This document shows positions 8,732-17,423 of a stretch of 64,000 bases of DNA, piece by piece. Below the pieces are notes generated by a model, which was not told where the DNA came from, made no database searches, and saw only the letters and a program-made list of their open reading frames with translations. How positions within the stretch are numbered: position 1 is the stretch's first letter; each line of letters begins with the position of its first letter. This DNA comes from Paludibaculum fermentans (GTDB lineage Bacteria; Acidobacteriota; Terriglobia; Bryobacterales; Bryobacteraceae), in assembly GCF_015277775.1 (NCBI RefSeq), contig NZ_CP063849.1, positions 4,464,001-4,528,000 of the forward strand, given 5' to 3'. A program made the translations under genes and the position numbers.

Positions 8732-9781
8732 GTGACGCACCATGAGATCGCGCTGCTGCGCCTCCACAACCAATCGCTTTGGACCCAGCAGGACACGCAG
8801 CCGGCCGGCCTGCTGGGGCGCCTGGCCGCGGTGCAGGCGCAGGAGTTCGCCTACGCCAAATGGTCCATCGGACAGCGCACCAGCGGAGCCACGCACGAGG
8901 GCATTCAACGCGCCTATGTGGAAGGGTCCATCCTCCGCACGCACGTGCTGCGGCCCACGTGGCACTTTGTGCATCCGTCCGACATCGGCTGGCTGCTCGA
9001 TCTCACTGCCCCGCGCATCCGCATCCTGAACGGCTTTACCCAGCGCGAGCACGGCATCGAGGAAGCGATGTTGCGGCGGAGCAACGCAGTGCTCGCCAAA
9101 GTGCTCGCAGGCGGCCATCACCTTACCCGCACAGAACTCGCCTCCAAACTGGCCGCCGCCCGCCTGCCATCCACAGGCGTCCCGCTGGCGTATCTGGTCA
9201 TGCATGCCGAACTGGGCAAGCTGATCTGCAGCGGAGCCATGCGCGGCAAACAGCATACGTACGCACTGATGGAGGAACGGGTGCCGGCCGCCCCGGCATT
9301 GATCCGCGACGAAGCCCTGGCCGAACTCGCCCGCCGCTACTTCGCCACCCGCGGCCCCGCTACTATCCGCGATTTTGCGACCTGGTCGAGCCTGACCCTT
9401 GCCGAGGCCCGCCGCGGCCTGCAGGCCGTGCAACATGGCTTGGAACGCCTCCATGCCGATGGCCGGGAGTACTGGCTGGCGCCGGCGGATCCGCGCCCGG
9501 CCGTGAAATCGCCACGCATCGATCTCGTTCAGTGCTACGACGAGTACATCATGTCGTATAGCGAGAGCCGGGATGTGTTGGGCTTCGGCGCGCTCGACCG
9601 GCCGCAGTTCGTCCATTTCATCATGCTGGACGGCCTCAGGATCGGGCGCTGGAGACATCAACTCGGCAAGGGAGGAGCCGAGGTGCAGACCAGCCTCGAT
9701 CGCCCATTGAACGCCCGGGAGGCTGCAGCGCTGCAGTCAGCGATTCGCCGTTACCAGCGCTTCCACGGCGGAGACAGCTAG
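8732..9781 (+). CDS. winged-helix AlkZ/YcaQ-like (HTH_42) protein, possible DNA glycosylase
   Basis: 349 residues if GTG 8732 is used; the open frame goes back to 8579 but that stretch lies over the opposite gene's signal peptide, so the later start is preferred. The protein is of the HTH_42 type: three winged-helix units (for example TRTELASKLAAARLPS and GPATIRDFATWSSLTLAEARRGL). It contains VQAQEFAYAKW, which fits the Q-phi-Q/D motif that carries the catalytic Gln in AlkZ interstrand-crosslink glycosylases. Role as a DNA repair glycosylase is inferred from that motif. It overlaps the stop of the convergent gene at 9778 by 4 nt. Confidence 0.8.
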   Translation: MTHHEIALLRLHNQSLWTQQDTQPAGLLGRLAAVQAQEFAYAKWSIGQRTSGATHEGIQRAYVEGSILRTHVLRPTWHFVHPSDIGWLLDLTAPRIRILNGFTQREHGIEEAMLRRSNAVLAKVLAGGHHLTRTELASKLAAARLPSTGVPLAYLVMHAELGKLICSGAMRGKQHTYALMEERVPAAPALIRDEALAELARRYFATRGPATIRDFATWSSLTLAEARRGLQAVQHGLERLHADGREYWLAPADPRPAVKSPRIDLVQCYDEYIMSYSESRDVLGFGALDRPQFVHFIMLDGLRIGRWRHQLGKGGAEVQTSLDRPLNAREAAALQSAIRRYQRFHGGDS

Positions 9782-10974
9782 GCCGGACCGGTGAGCCAAC
9801 CGGTGATCCACGCCGTCAGCGCTTGGCCCGCCAGGCTTTCAGGAACGTTCAGCTTGCCCCTTGGATCCACGATCAGCAGGCGGTCCAGATCCTCCATGGC
9901 AAATATCGACACGGTGTGGCCCTGATAGGCGGAGACTCGCTGCGCCGCCAGGTAGACGTACTGCGCGAGGAACGCCGCATCCGTCAACGACCCCGCGGGA
10001 TCGTCCTGATCCGGAGTCGGGTTCGACCGGTTTTGGTCCTCAAACAGCACCACGCTGCTGAAGGGCTTCAGCTTCTGCCGCAGCCCGAAGCCGGCGAATA
10101 GCACCTGGGGTTGGGCCCGCCGCAGGGCCTCGGAAGCGGCCCACTGCACAAACGAATTATTGAATACCAGTGAGCCGTTCCCGCTCAGCAGGATGCCGCG
10201 CAGGAACTCGCGCAGCCTTGGGCTCTCGCCGGTTGCCGGGTCCAGCAGCTTGCGGAGGTCCATCCGCTTCAGCTCGTTCGTCGTCTGGTCGGCCGACTTG
10301 ATGTCGCGGCTGATGCCGTTCAGGCGGTTCAGAAACTCCCGCCGCACCTTCTCCAGCGCGTCCCACGACAGGCTCGTCACGCCGCCCGCCTCTACTGAGA
10401 GCCGCTTCCCGCACTCGATCACCCAGGTGGTCTCATCGGCTTCCAGCCCCGCAGGCGCCTTCCTTTTGACGATGGCCGGTACCAGCGCCTCTTCCAGCTT
10501 GAGGAATGGCCGGTCGAGTTGTACCCAGCGGCCAAGTTCCGCCAGCTCCGGCCACAACGGATCTGACGGCTTGGGCAGGCCGGAGGGCAGGATCGAGACC
10601 ACTAGCCTCGGCACGGGCTTCATCACACCTGAAGCCTGCACGGAGTCATCGATGTGCGCGAAGACCTTTTCCACCTGTTGCCGCCACTGCGGATAGAGCG
10701 GCGAGCGCGCCATCACGCCCACGTCGTGGATACTCAAGCCGGTGGAGCCCGGCTGCCACTTCGGCAGCTCCATGCGGTCTTCCACCTGCACGATCGCCGC
10801 GAACAGCGTCTTGAACTCGGCCGGCGGCAGCGCGGCCAGCCAATCCATCTGCGCTTTCAACTGCCGCTGCTCCGCCGGGAACAGCATCTCCCACTGATGC
10901 AACTGGTCGTTCAGCGCCGGGCCAAAGGTCCGTGGCAGCCGGGAGACCAGCTCTTTGTAGTCAGGAGCAGCCAT
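9778..10974 (-). CDS. hypothetical protein, last gene of leftward operon
   Basis: 398 residues from ATG 10974, 4 nt after the stop of the alkaline-phosphatase-like gene, so very likely co-translated with it. No signal peptide or membrane segment is seen. The first half is rich in helices (QLHQWEMLFPAEQRQLKAQ; KVFAHIDDSVQASG), the middle holds WVIECGKRLSVEAGGVTSLSW and a conserved-looking block LVFNNSFVQWAASEALRRAQPQ, followed by SSVVLFEDQNRSNPTPDQDDP. I do not recognise the family. Its position suggests it acts with the upstream secreted phosphatase-like and FG-GAP proteins, but that is context only. Confidence 0.75.
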   Translation of the reverse strand: MAAPDYKELVSRLPRTFGPALNDQLHQWEMLFPAEQRQLKAQMDWLAALPPAEFKTLFAAIVQVEDRMELPKWQPGSTGLSIHDVGVMARSPLYPQWRQQVEKVFAHIDDSVQASGVMKPVPRLVVSILPSGLPKPSDPLWPELAELGRWVQLDRPFLKLEEALVPAIVKRKAPAGLEADETTWVIECGKRLSVEAGGVTSLSWDALEKVRREFLNRLNGISRDIKSADQTTNELKRMDLRKLLDPATGESPRLREFLRGILLSGNGSLVFNNSFVQWAASEALRRAQPQVLFAGFGLRQKLKPFSSVVLFEDQNRSNPTPDQDDPAGSLTDAAFLAQYVYLAAQRVSAYQGHTVSIFAMEDLDRLLIVDPRGKLNVPESLAGQALTAWITGWLTGPA

Positions 10975-10978
10975 GCCG

Positions 10979-12091
10979 TCAACCAACGATTTCCGGCAGG
11001 TGCGCACCCGCCGCCTTCACAGCCTCGAAGCCCATCCACGAACCCATCGACGGCGCGAAGTCGATCTGCCGCACTACGCGCTCCACCACCTGCGGCTTGC
11101 GGATCGCCGGGCCCAGCACCATGCTCCACGCCATGCGGCAGGTCTCGGTGTCGGTCCTGTGATTGAAGAAGCCGTTCGTGCTCGACCCGTCCGGATCGCG
11201 CCCGAATTCGTTCATGATGAGCAGCGTCGTATTCTCTTTCAGCTCGGGGCTGGCCTGGATGAACTGCCACAGCTTGTGGCACAGCATGTCCGACCGGCGG
11301 ATCCCGCCCAGGTGCAGCGAGTAAGAGCCCGAATGCGCCACTTCAACATCGGAGAAGTTCATCATCAGCATCGCCGGAGCCAGCCGCTTCAACACTTCCA
11401 TACCCACGGTGAGCGTGAGCTCATCGCCGCTGACAGGCGCCGTCGGCCCGTGAATAAAGCCCGCCAGCGCGTCGACGAAGGTCTTCTTCACTGCCGGATC
11501 CTGGAAGGTCGAGGTGGCGGGGACGCCCCAGCCGATGCGCTCGTAGTCCGTCTCGAGCACAGCCTTCATCTCCTGCAGTAACTGCTCGCGCTCCAGGGTC
11601 TTTCGGGAGCTCTGCCCCATGATGATGCGCTCCACCGCCTCGATGAGAAGCTGCTTTGCAAGGATGACGTTGATGCCGGGGCTGATGTTCGCCGTGAGTT
11701 GCTTGTTGCTGGTCACCACCCAGCAGTCGTTGGGATCGGCGGGCCGGCCTGCCTTCAGGTAGTGGAACATCGTCGGATGCGCCGGCTTCTCGGAACCCCA
11801 GTCGTCCACATGCTGCCAGACTCCGGTCAGGATGCTGGCGATGGAATTGAAGTGCGATGTCACGCCTTCGTTCACTGTGTACGGATAGAAGAGCGATTGA
11901 GGCAGCAGGTCGTTGAAGAGACGCGGGACATTGACGATGCCTTTTTCCGAGAAGCTCTCCTGCCGCCGGATGCCGCCGATGGTCACCAGCACCAGCCTCT
12001 TCGATCGGGCGTGAGCAGCCGCGGGCGCCGCCGCCAGGCGCTGCGCCACCGCCGCGATCAGTGTCTGAATCAGGGTTCGACGGTTCATCAT
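10979..12091 (-). CDS. alkaline-phosphatase-superfamily-like exported protein
   Basis: About 370 residues. ATG 12091 (or the adjacent ATG 12088) follows a GGGAGGGAG ribosome site, so the longer frame to 12145 is rejected. The N-terminus MMNRRTLIQTLIAAVAQRLAAAPAAA is a signal peptide. The core resembles sulfatase/DUF1501-like members of the alkaline-phosphatase fold: a first strand LVLVTIGGIRRQESFS, NSIASILTGVW, and a late TTLLIMNEFGRDPDGS followed by FFNHRTDT, which would supply metal-binding Asp/His. The usual catalytic Thr/Ser/Cys is not obvious, so enzymatic activity is uncertain. It sits 61 nt downstream of the FG-GAP/UnbV gene. Confidence 0.7.
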   Translation of the reverse strand: MMNRRTLIQTLIAAVAQRLAAAPAAAHARSKRLVLVTIGGIRRQESFSEKGIVNVPRLFNDLLPQSLFYPYTVNEGVTSHFNSIASILTGVWQHVDDWGSEKPAHPTMFHYLKAGRPADPNDCWVVTSNKQLTANISPGINVILAKQLLIEAVERIIMGQSSRKTLEREQLLQEMKAVLETDYERIGWGVPATSTFQDPAVKKTFVDALAGFIHGPTAPVSGDELTLTVGMEVLKRLAPAMLMMNFSDVEVAHSGSYSLHLGGIRRSDMLCHKLWQFIQASPELKENTTLLIMNEFGRDPDGSSTNGFFNHRTDTETCRMAWSMVLGPAIRKPQVVERVVRQIDFAPSMGSWMGFEAVKAAGAHLPEIVG

Positions 12092-12152
12092 CAGTGCTCC
12101 CTCCCTGTTGGTCCTCAGCTTACTGCCTTCTCCCGGCACGCACAATGGAGGC

Positions 12153-13823
12153 CTACTGCACGCCTTCCTTCACCTTCCAGACACGATCAGGACGGACATC
12201 CTTCCATTGCTGGACCAGGCCCGAGGGCCAGCGGATCTCCACGAGCGAAATAGCCGAATCCGCGCCGAGGCCGAAGTGGACCGGGCCCGCGCTCGACGAG
12301 GCATAGCCCGCGCTGGTCGACGCCTGCTGCCACTGCGTGCCTGCGGCCGTCACCATCCGGATGCGCGCGCCAATGCCGTCGCGGTTGCTCTTCGTCCCTT
12401 CCAGTTGGATCTCCAGCCAGTGCGCGGCCGCCGGACTCTCGTTCATCCAGACTTCCGGCGCCGCGCCCAGCGCCGACACCACCGTATCCAGGCGGCCGTC
12501 GCCGTTCAGGTCGCCGATGGCCGAGCCCCGGTGCCGCCGTGCGGAACCTGCCGCCAGGCCGGCTTCTGCCGTCAGCGCCGCAAACCGCATCTTGCCGAGA
12601 TTGCGGAACACCGTATTGTGCTGCTCCACTGTGATCCGCGGAGCCGCCTGCAGCGACTGCACGTGCCCGCGCGTCACGAAGATGTCTTTCCAGCCGTCGT
12701 TGTCGAAGTCGCCGATCGTCGGCGAGTAACCCGCCATCGACAGGCTCAACGGCCCCATGCCGCTGGTGCGCGTCACATCCGTAAACTCGCCCTTGCCCGT
12801 GTTGCGGTAGAGCGGAAAAGTCTCGTCGTCCAGCGCCACCAGCACGATGTCGGGATAGCCGTCGTTGTCCAGGTCGTTGAAGTCGACACCCATGCCCGAG
12901 ATGAAGTCTCCGCTGTCCACCAGCGCCACACCCGCCGAGAACGCGACCTCTTCGAACCGGCTGCTGCCCTTGTTATGGAACAGGCTGTTGTACACCTTGT
13001 CGTTGGCGACGAAGATGTCCATCAGGCCGTCCAGGTCGTAGTCGGCGATCGCAATGCCCATGCCCTTGCCGGGATGTGCCCTCAGCCCGGAGGAAGCGGA
13101 TGCGTCCGTAAACGTCCCATCACCGTTGTTGAGATAAAGCTGGTTCGGCGAGCGCTTGTACATCTTTGGATGGCAATACTCGCGCCGGCCTTCGCCCGTG
13201 CACGCCGGTTCGGTGGCGAAGTCCCACACCAGGTAGTTGACCACCACCAGGTCCAGCCGCCCGTCATTGTTGACGTCGACCCACGCCCCTCCCACTGACC
13301 ACAGCAGGCCAAACTCCTTGTCCGGCTGATTCAGGCCGGCCTTCGCGGTGACGTCCTGGAACGTGCCGTCTCCTTTGTTGCGGTACAGCGTATTCCTGTG
13401 GACCCCGCCGACAAAGAGATCGGGCCAGCCGTCGTTGTCGAAATCGCCCACCGCCACGCCGTTGTCGAAGCCCGTTCCGGCCAACTTCGCCTTCTCGGTG
13501 ACATCGGTGAAATGCCCCTTGCCGTCGTTCGCCAACAGACGATTGGAGTACTTCGACGACGACTTCTTCAGTGTCTTGATGTCGGCGCCATTGGTGAGGA
13601 ACAAGTCCAGGTCGCCATCGCGATCGTAGTCGAACAGGGCCACCCCGCCGGCCATGGTCTCGGGCGCATGGCGCTCCGGCGTCTCGCAACTCTCCAGCGG
13701 GAAGCCCGCCGTTTGCAGGGAGAAGCGGATGGGGCTCTCCGCGCTGTGCGCCGGCACGCCCAGCCAGACAGCCAGTGCCACACCTGCAAGCAACGTGAAC
13801 ATCGCCGGTGCCGCTGGTCTCAT
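12153..13823 (-). CDS. CRTAC1-like FG-GAP/ASPIC-UnbV protein
   Basis: 556 residues with signal peptide (FTLLAGVALAVWLGVPAHSA). A beta-propeller of FG-GAP/VCBS repeats follows, each with a calcium-type loop: DYDRDGDLD, DFDNDGWPD, DVNNDGRLD, DYDLDGLMD, DLDNDGYPD, DFDNDGWKD and DLNGDGRLD. The C-terminal 80 residues are an ASPIC/UnbV domain (GTKSNRDGIGARIRM ... VHFGLG ... WPSGLVQQW). The family is extracellular or cell-surface and is thought to bind proteins or glycans. Its ATG overlaps the stop of the upstream fusion gene by 4 nt (ATGA), so the two are translationally coupled. Confidence 0.92.
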   Translation of the reverse strand: MRPAAPAMFTLLAGVALAVWLGVPAHSAESPIRFSLQTAGFPLESCETPERHAPETMAGGVALFDYDRDGDLDLFLTNGADIKTLKKSSSKYSNRLLANDGKGHFTDVTEKAKLAGTGFDNGVAVGDFDNDGWPDLFVGGVHRNTLYRNKGDGTFQDVTAKAGLNQPDKEFGLLWSVGGAWVDVNNDGRLDLVVVNYLVWDFATEPACTGEGRREYCHPKMYKRSPNQLYLNNGDGTFTDASASSGLRAHPGKGMGIAIADYDLDGLMDIFVANDKVYNSLFHNKGSSRFEEVAFSAGVALVDSGDFISGMGVDFNDLDNDGYPDIVLVALDDETFPLYRNTGKGEFTDVTRTSGMGPLSLSMAGYSPTIGDFDNDGWKDIFVTRGHVQSLQAAPRITVEQHNTVFRNLGKMRFAALTAEAGLAAGSARRHRGSAIGDLNGDGRLDTVVSALGAAPEVWMNESPAAAHWLEIQLEGTKSNRDGIGARIRMVTAAGTQWQQASTSAGYASSSAGPVHFGLGADSAISLVEIRWPSGLVQQWKDVRPDRVWKVKEGVQ

Positions 13824-16800
13824 TGCCCCTCCAGGGACTTCAGCGCCCTCTGCGCCATGGCATTGCCGGGCTGCTTCGCCAACAGTTCGCGCATGACGCC
13901 GCGCGCGCTTTCGCGTTGCCCCAACTGCACATGGACTCGCGCCAGATTCAGATACAGCGTCTCGTTGTCCGGAGCCACCTGGATGCCATAGCGGAACGCC
14001 GCGATCGCGTCGTTCGGTTGCCCGATGTTCATGTAGAGCACACCCAGGTTGTTGATGGCCGAGGAGTCGTCGCGCCTGATCGAGATCGCCTTCTCAAACA
14101 GTTTGCGCGCCTCGTCGGTTTTGCCCTGTTTCGCCAGGAAGAGCCCCAGGCCGTTCGCTGCATCGACATTGTTCGGCTCCAGTTCCAGCAGGCGCCGGAA
14201 GAGCCGCTCAGCTTCGATTCCATGACCGGCCTCCTCTTGGGCGTGCGCCGCATTCAGCAGGACATACGGCAGCTCCGGGGCCAGCGCCAGAGCCTTCTCG
14301 TAGTACTTCAAGGCCTCGGGCCACCGCCCCGCCTGCGCCTCCACCCCGCCTAATTCGTTCCATCCTTCGGGCAGGCGGGGGTCCAGTTCGACGGCGCGCT
14401 GCAACACTCCGCGGGCGAGGTCGAAACGCTTCCCTTCCAGATGGATCCGGCCCACCGCCAGCAGCGCTTTGGGGTTGTCGGGCGTGCGCCGCAGCATCTC
14501 CTCGAGATAGGGCAGCGCCTGCTCGGGGTAGCCGGCTTGCAGCAGCGCTCCACCAAACTTGTAGTAGTCGCGTCTCGGCCGGCCGGTGTAGATCCCGGGG
14601 AACGGCAGTCCGCGCGGTTCCGGCAGCGGTCCGCCCAGCGACTGCAGGTCGGCCTTTAGCTCGCCGCCGTCTGGGGCCTCCGCATAGATCTTCCGGACCT
14701 TGCTTTCCCCATCGACCAGCAACCACAGCGGTGTTTCCAGTTCCACCCGGTGGTCGAACAGATAGCGCCGCAGAATCGAATAGGCAGCCGCCAGTTCCAC
14801 CGGTGCCTGCCGCAAATCCAGGCGGTCCACCGGGCCATCGATGGAAGGCAACGTCTCTCCGGCATGCACAACCAGCAGGCCCGGACCGCGCCGCTTCTCG
14901 GGCAGGGGTACCGGCTCCCAGAACCAGGTGGAATGCAGCCGCGACACGTTGTCGGCCACCACCGCGGGTCCCTTTGGCCACGCCGATGGCTTGGCCAGCG
15001 GTTTGGCGGCAACCTGCGCCTGCCCCTCCACCACTTCATACAGGAATCCCGCCGCCAGCGGACCCAGGTCCTGCCTCTCGCCTGTCGGCCAGAGGACGGT
15101 CACCTTCTCAGCCTTTGACTTGTTCGACAGCCCGAAATGGAGCCGTTTCGTATGCTGTGACAAGTAGCCCGATCCGGCCGCGATCCACTTCACCTGCCCG
15201 TCCACTTCGACGCGCGCACCGATGGCATCACGATTCGACTTCGTCCCGCGCAAGGCAAGCACCAGCTTGTTCCGGTCCACGCCGCAGTCGTTCTGCAACA
15301 CCCGCACCTGCGGCCCGCACCGGCTCTTCAGGACGATGTCGAGATTGCCGTCGCCGTCGATGTCGGTGAAGGCGAAGGCCCGGCTGTCTTCGGCCAGATC
15401 CAGGCCGCTGACACCGGAGAAGTTGTAATAGCGTCCGGCCCGCCGTGCGAAGAACATGTTCGGCTCCGGAGCCGCCCACGAGTAATCCTGCCGGATCAGT
15501 TGATTGATCGCGTTCCAGCCGTTCTCATACGCCGGAGCGGCCGTCTGGCGCACCGGCGACTTCGCCACCACCTGCCGGTAGAAGTAGCTCATCAGGTCAG
15601 TGGATCCGCCGTTGTTCACCATCCCGCACGCGACATACAACTCGGGCGAGCCATCGTTGTCGACGTCCGCCCCGTCGCACGACCACGACCACGGGCACAT
15701 CTCAATCCCCTGCGCATCGCCCGTATACTCAAACCGCCCGTCTCCCAGGTTGCGGTACAGCGAGTTGCCTTTCACGTGGTGCCGGTAGGAGGACAGCAGC
15801 GCCGGATCCTTGCGCACCGGCCCGAAGGCCGCATCGTTGACAACACGTTGCCCGCAGGCGCTCCACATGTTCGACACCAGCAGATCGGGCCGGCCGTCGC
15901 CATCGTAGTCCAGCCACGCCGCGCTCATGCCCGGACCAAGATCGACGACGCCCGCCTCTTCGGCCACATCGCGGAACTGCCCTTCCACATTGCGGTAGAG
16001 GTTCTTCCGCCCGAAATCGTTCGTCACATACAGGTCCGGCCAGCCATCACCGTTGTAGTCGCACCACGTGGCCGCGAAGCTGAACCGGTTGTTGTTGTGG
16101 TTCATGCCGGTGGCGGCCGTCACGTCTTCGAAATAGCCGGGTTTCTCGTTCAGGCGATTCCGGAACAGGAAGTTGGGCGGACCATTCTGCGCATCGTGAT
16201 AGGGCACCGGATAGCGGTATTGCGCCTCGCTCTGGTAGTAGACATAGCAGCAGAAGTAGAGGTCGAGCCGCCCGTCACGGTCGAAGTCGGCCGCCGCTAC
16301 GCTCGTGAACGAGCCCTGGGGTTTCGTAGCGAATCGAAACACGTCCGGCGCGAGTTGGAACTTGCCGTGCCCGTCGTTCAGGAAGAGCAGCGGCTGGTTC
16401 GACCGGACTAGCACGAGATCCTGGCGGCCGCTGTTCCGCAGGTCCACGAAGAGCGCACAGGCGGTGTCGTCCAGCAGGTCAAGCCCGGCCGCGGCCGAAA
16501 TATCCTTCAGTCTGCCGCCGTCCCATTTGTACAGGCGGTTGGGCAGTCCGCCCGGCTGGCAGATATAGATCTCGTCGAGCCCATCGCCGTCGATGTCGGC
16601 CACAGCGACGCCGTTCTCACCGTATACATCCAGCCCGCAGGCCGGATCCAGCCGCGCCCGCCAATAGGGCACTCCGCGCGCCAGTTGCTCGCGAAACGCT
16701 GGATCGTCTTCAAACGCATGCCCCGTCACATCGTGAAACCAGGGCTTTTCGCCGCGCACCAGCGTCTCTTCCAACGGCTCGAGCCGCGAGATTTCCGCCC

Positions 16801-17272
16801 CATCCCACTCGACGCGCCACGCGCCGGTACGGTGCTCCAGGCGGCCGTCGCGCAGGGCACGAATATCGAAACGGGCGATGTTGTCAGGCAGCGCGTAGAA
16901 TCGCGCCGATCGAACTTCCCCTAACGAGGCCCGCCAGCGGGTCCAGCCCTCGGCGACGCCTTCCTCAGCCCCAAATGCTCCCCGGGAAACGCCCTCGGCC
17001 AGCGTCTCGTACGCACGAGGGGCGGGCGATCCTCCGCGGCAGTTCTTCGAGAAGGGGAGTGTTCCCTCACGCACGGCGCGTGACAGTTGGTGCTCCTGGT
17101 CCAGCGCCGCCTTCTCTCCCGTGAACTCGTCGGACCCGGCCTCCACAAACGAAAGCGCGGGCGCATACGGCGCCGCCAGCCGGAATTTCAGGGGGTACGG
17201 CGCGAAGGCGTGAGCCCGTTCGGTCAAGAGGCCGCCGGCCGCGAGACCCGCCAGGAATTGCCTGCGTTTCAC
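13820..17272 (-). CDS. FG-GAP + ASPIC/UnbV + TPR fusion protein
   Basis: 1150 residues. N-terminus MKRRQFLAGLAAGGLLTERAHA is a Tat-like signal. Residues about 70-220 are a unique region. Residues about 225-670 form a propeller with calcium loops (DIDGDGLDE, DFDRDGRLD, DYNGDGWPD, DYDGDGRPD, DVDNDGSPE, DIDGDGNLD). An ASPIC/UnbV domain lies at about 675-745 (GTKSNRDAIGARVEV ... LHFGLS). A linker is followed by TPR repeats from about 890 to the end (PEQALPYLEEMLRRTPDNPKA onwards). Elsewhere in this window the TPR and CRTAC1 parts are separate neighbouring genes, so the fusion supports a joint role. It heads the operon running down to 9778; a terminator at 17349-17381 separates it from the TonB receptor. 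Confidence 0.9.
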   Translation of the reverse strand: MKRRQFLAGLAAGGLLTERAHAFAPYPLKFRLAAPYAPALSFVEAGSDEFTGEKAALDQEHQLSRAVREGTLPFSKNCRGGSPAPRAYETLAEGVSRGAFGAEEGVAEGWTRWRASLGEVRSARFYALPDNIARFDIRALRDGRLEHRTGAWRVEWDGAEISRLEPLEETLVRGEKPWFHDVTGHAFEDDPAFREQLARGVPYWRARLDPACGLDVYGENGVAVADIDGDGLDEIYICQPGGLPNRLYKWDGGRLKDISAAAGLDLLDDTACALFVDLRNSGRQDLVLVRSNQPLLFLNDGHGKFQLAPDVFRFATKPQGSFTSVAAADFDRDGRLDLYFCCYVYYQSEAQYRYPVPYHDAQNGPPNFLFRNRLNEKPGYFEDVTAATGMNHNNNRFSFAATWCDYNGDGWPDLYVTNDFGRKNLYRNVEGQFRDVAEEAGVVDLGPGMSAAWLDYDGDGRPDLLVSNMWSACGQRVVNDAAFGPVRKDPALLSSYRHHVKGNSLYRNLGDGRFEYTGDAQGIEMCPWSWSCDGADVDNDGSPELYVACGMVNNGGSTDLMSYFYRQVVAKSPVRQTAAPAYENGWNAINQLIRQDYSWAAPEPNMFFARRAGRYYNFSGVSGLDLAEDSRAFAFTDIDGDGNLDIVLKSRCGPQVRVLQNDCGVDRNKLVLALRGTKSNRDAIGARVEVDGQVKWIAAGSGYLSQHTKRLHFGLSNKSKAEKVTVLWPTGERQDLGPLAAGFLYEVVEGQAQVAAKPLAKPSAWPKGPAVVADNVSRLHSTWFWEPVPLPEKRRGPGLLVVHAGETLPSIDGPVDRLDLRQAPVELAAAYSILRRYLFDHRVELETPLWLLVDGESKVRKIYAEAPDGGELKADLQSLGGPLPEPRGLPFPGIYTGRPRRDYYKFGGALLQAGYPEQALPYLEEMLRRTPDNPKALLAVGRIHLEGKRFDLARGVLQRAVELDPRLPEGWNELGGVEAQAGRWPEALKYYEKALALAPELPYVLLNAAHAQEEAGHGIEAERLFRRLLELEPNNVDAANGLGLFLAKQGKTDEARKLFEKAISIRRDDSSAINNLGVLYMNIGQPNDAIAAFRYGIQVAPDNETLYLNLARVHVQLGQRESARGVMRELLAKQPGNAMAQRALKSLEGQ

Positions 17273-17348
17273 GAGGCTCTGACCTTCGCTTTAGCCACCA
17301 TGCTCTTTAGCTTCCCATTCATTCCGGCGCGATTGAATCCCTTCCCGC

Positions 17349-17381
17349 AAAAAGGCCCCACCCCGAAGGGTGAGGCCTTTC
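17349..17381 (-). terminator. intrinsic terminator after the TonB receptor gene
   Basis: On the minus strand a stem AAAGGCCTCACCC pairs with GGGTGGGGCCTTT around a TTCG loop and runs into a T-tract (TTTTT). It starts about 40 nt after the stop of the receptor gene and ahead of the next leftward gene, as expected for a Rho-independent terminator. Confidence 0.85.
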
Positions 17382-17423
17382 GTATCGTACACTCGCTCAG
17401 ACTGTTCTCCCGATCCTGGGGGA

